DNA of 6,049 nt. It comes from Thermoproteota archaeon (GTDB taxonomy: Archaea; Thermoproteota; Thermoprotei_A; Sulfolobales; Pyrodictiaceae). Where the stretch lies: NCBI GenBank assembly GCA_013153105.1, contig JAADFC010000066.1, positions 1 through 6,049 of the forward strand, in the 5' to 3' direction. Below are positions 5,047 to 6,049 of this stretch, in pieces. The translations under genes were made by a program, and so were the position numbers. Each line of letters begins with the position of its first letter. The stretch's first letter is position 1. The notes under the pieces are model-generated. The model searched no databases. It saw nothing but the letters and a program-made list of their open reading frames with translations, and was not told where the DNA came from.

Positions 5047-5064
5047 GCAGCCCCCGGGGGCTGC
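5047..5064. repeat. Perfect 18-bp palindrome in divergent promoter gap
   Basis: GCAGCCCCCGGGGGCTGC, centred between 5055 and 5056, lies between two divergent genes (starts at 4985 and 5124). It falls between the possible promoter elements of each side. The position suits an operator for a dimeric regulator acting on both genes. A structural GC hairpin with no regulatory role is the alternative. Confidence 0.5.
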
Positions 5065-5082
5065 TGGCCCCTGACGTGGGGG

Positions 5083-5093
5083 TGTTAGAGTAG
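5083..5093 (+). promoter_or_regulatory. Possible TATA-like element for DUF996-like gene
   Basis: TGTTAGAGTAG is the AT-richer patch upstream of the gene. It would place the start of transcription near 5113, just before the GGGGTG ribosome-binding site at 5113-5118. The match is weak. Confidence 0.2.
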
Positions 5094-5123
5094 ACCCGTA
5101 TGGGTTGACTGTGGGGTGTGTGG

Positions 5124-5654
5124 ATGGTGTCCTCGGCTGCTGGCGGTTCGCCGCCGCTGGATTATGGGGTTTCGAAGCTGGTGGCTCTTGTGGGCGCCGC
5201 GTTGGGCGCTTTGGGTGTGGCTAACGAGGCTGTGGGGCTGCTGGGTACCATACTCTACCTGGTGGGCTTCTACAGTCTCTCGAGGTACTACCGCGAGGAG
5301 AGGATGTTCTACTACGCGTTGTACAGCTCGGTAGCTTGGATGGTTGCTGCCGCAGTTTTCGCGGGGCTCGTGGCGGGCGCGGTGTTCGGCGGGGCCGCGC
5401 TGGTGCTGGTGGCCCTCGCCCTGGGGCTGCTCCTGCTCTGGGGCGCCGCCATAGTGGCGGGCTACTATAAGCAGAGGCTGATGGAGCTGCTGGCGCCTCA
5501 CGGGGACGCTAAGCTGGCGGGGCTGGCGGGGAAGCTGTACTGGTACGGTGGGCTCGCGGCGATAATCATTGTAGGCCTGGTAATCCAGTCTGTGGCGATG
5601 CTGGTGGAGGTGGTGGTCATCCTCAGCCTCCAGCCCCCTGGGGGCGGCGGCTGA
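5124..5654 (+). CDS. DUF996-like archaeal membrane protein
   Basis: Predicted 176-residue integral membrane protein of unknown function. The N-terminal part, SKLVALVGAALGALG (17-31), then a hydrophobic stretch to about 50 and SRYYREER (53-60), resembles the DUF996 family, whose members begin with a similar compact hydrophobic domain followed by a polar YY segment. Further hydrophobic stretches lie at about 68-90, 91-113 and 141-168, giving about four to five membrane helices. A cytoplasmic or external loop KQRLMELLAPHGDAK spans 116-130. The C-terminus is PPGGGG. ATG 5124 follows GGGGTG (5113-5118) by 5 nt; the next codon, GTG 5127, has the 8-nt spacing seen elsewhere in the window and may be the true start. 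GTG 5118 is part of the ribosome-binding site. The gene stands alone, divergent from the HEPN-MNT pair. No function can be inferred from the sequence. Confidence 0.75.
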   Translation: MVSSAAGGSPPLDYGVSKLVALVGAALGALGVANEAVGLLGTILYLVGFYSLSRYYREERMFYYALYSSVAWMVAAAVFAGLVAGAVFGGAALVLVALALGLLLLWGAAIVAGYYKQRLMELLAPHGDAKLAGLAGKLYWYGGLAAIIIVGLVIQSVAMLVEVVVILSLQPPGGGG

Positions 5655-5655
5655 G
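5622..5655 (+). terminator. Hairpin overlapping the DUF996-like stop codon
   Basis: CTCAGCC (5622-5628) pairs with GGCTGAG (5649-5655). Inside it GCCCCC (5633-5638) pairs with GGGGGC (5640-5645). The stop codon TGA at 5652-5654 lies in the outer arm. No T-tract follows directly. The left part shares the 12-mer GCCTCCAGCCCC with the palindrome region at 137-148. Confidence 0.35.
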
Positions 5656-5722
5656 AGCTGAGGCTGGAGGACTCGTCCCGGGCTGTGGGTGTGCGGTGGG
5701 GTTATCCCCCGCTCCGCGCCCT

Positions 5723-5732
5723 CCCCCGGGGG
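5723..5732. repeat. CCCCCGGGGG palindrome in intergenic gap
   Basis: A perfect 10-bp G/C palindrome in the 100-nt gap between the DUF996-like gene and the last frame. It is the same core as in the 18-bp palindrome at 5047-5064. Short G/C palindromes arise by chance in GC-rich DNA, so meaning depends on the recurrence in gaps. Confidence 0.3.
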
Positions 5733-5754
5733 TCTGGGCGGCCGGGTTTTGTTG

Positions 5755-6049
5755 ATGGAGAGGGCGCTGGCGCTGCTTGAGGAGGCGCCGTGCCTGGGTG
5801 ACGTGCATCTCCACCTGCTGGACGGGTGGAGCCTGGAGGGGTTCTCGAGGCTCCTCGCCTCCGAGTACCGTGTCGGGCTCGGGGTTGTGCTTGAGGTTCT
5901 GCCGCCGGTGGAGCGGGTTGCCTCGCTGCCGCGGCGGGTGCTGGAGGCGGCGTGGGAGCGGGGGCGGGGGGTGCTGGTGAGGCTGGCTCCGTGGCTGCTG
6001 GAGCACTACGACTCTCTCGACAGGCTGGTTGCCGAGACTATACTGTTCC
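5755..6049 (+). CDS. Partial gene, unrecognised (possibly degenerate nucleotidyltransferase-like)
   Basis: An open frame of 98 codons starts at ATG 5755 and runs off the right edge. It begins MERALALLEEAPCLGDVHLH and is rich in Leu, Val, Arg and Glu, like an ordinary cytoplasmic protein. I do not recognise it with confidence. The order of elements resembles the second half of minimal nucleotidyltransferases: a DVHLHLLDGW strand (16-25), a VGLGVVLEVLPP strand (40-51), then RRVLEAAWERGRGVLVR (60-76) and a final HYDSLDRLVAETI helix (84-96). The GS-motif is absent and the usual DxD would be DVH, so it would be inactive. The ribosome-binding site is weak (GGCCGGG just upstream). TTG 5749 or 5752 and GTG 5689 are in-frame alternatives, but the added sequence looks non-coding. 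Confidence 0.6.
   Translation, partial: MERALALLEEAPCLGDVHLHLLDGWSLEGFSRLLASEYRVGLGVVLEVLPPVERVASLPRRVLEAAWERGRGVLVRLAPWLLEHYDSLDRLVAETILF

Noticed and set aside
5623..6006. Minus-strand frame at the right edge
   Set aside because: Its product is Gln, Pro and His-rich and opposes both the DUF996-like end and the better plus-strand frame from 5755.
1..6049. CRISPR array, insertion sequence or phage genes
   Set aside because: No regularly spaced direct repeats, no transposase or integrase motifs and no terminal inverted repeats were seen. The palindromes are single short elements, not arrays.

Overview
The window looks like chromosomal DNA of a hyperthermophilic, respiring crenarchaeon, probably near the Pyrodictiaceae/Desulfurococcales. 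This is an inference. The reasons are high GC with heavy AGG (Arg) and ATA (Ile) use, GGGGTG/GGAGGT-type ribosome-binding sites placed about 8 nt before ATG or GTG starts, a C-terminally anchored surface cytochrome with a Thr/Val stalk, an overlapping HEPN-nucleotidyltransferase pair, and a DUF996-like membrane protein. No search was run, so the species is not fixed.

Layout: (1) 1-334 holds possibly the first codons of a leftward gene, then a GC-rich, palindrome-rich gap that ends in the AT-richer promoter region of the first cytochrome gene. (2) 335-3421 is a tight + strand operon encoding an exported tetraheme cytochrome c with a C-terminal membrane anchor, a Tat-exported ferredoxin-like protein with four [4Fe-4S] motifs, and a ten-helix NrfD/PsrC-family quinone-interacting membrane protein. 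(3) 3539-4150 encodes a membrane-anchored monoheme cytochrome c on the same strand, after a T-tract and possibly from its own promoter. (4) 4151-4252 is a convergent gap with a T5 tract and a hairpin. (5) 4253-4985 is a - strand pair, HEPN then minimal nucleotidyltransferase, overlapping by 14 bp. (6) 4986-5123 is a divergent gap with a perfect 18-bp palindrome in the middle. (7) 5124-5654 is a DUF996-like membrane protein on the + strand. (8) 5755 to the window end is the start of an open frame that is not securely recognised.

Taken together, genes 1-4 make a plausible membrane electron-transfer module. The NrfD protein would exchange electrons with the quinone pool, the FeS protein would carry them on the outer face, and the tetraheme and monoheme cytochromes would be the outward donors or acceptors. 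No molybdopterin or other catalytic subunit is visible. The set therefore resembles the electron-transfer parts of DsrJOP, Nrf-type or alternative complex III systems rather than a complete reductase. Its most unusual part is a charged helical stretch carrying four extra cysteines, inserted between the Tat signal and the first cluster of the FeS protein.
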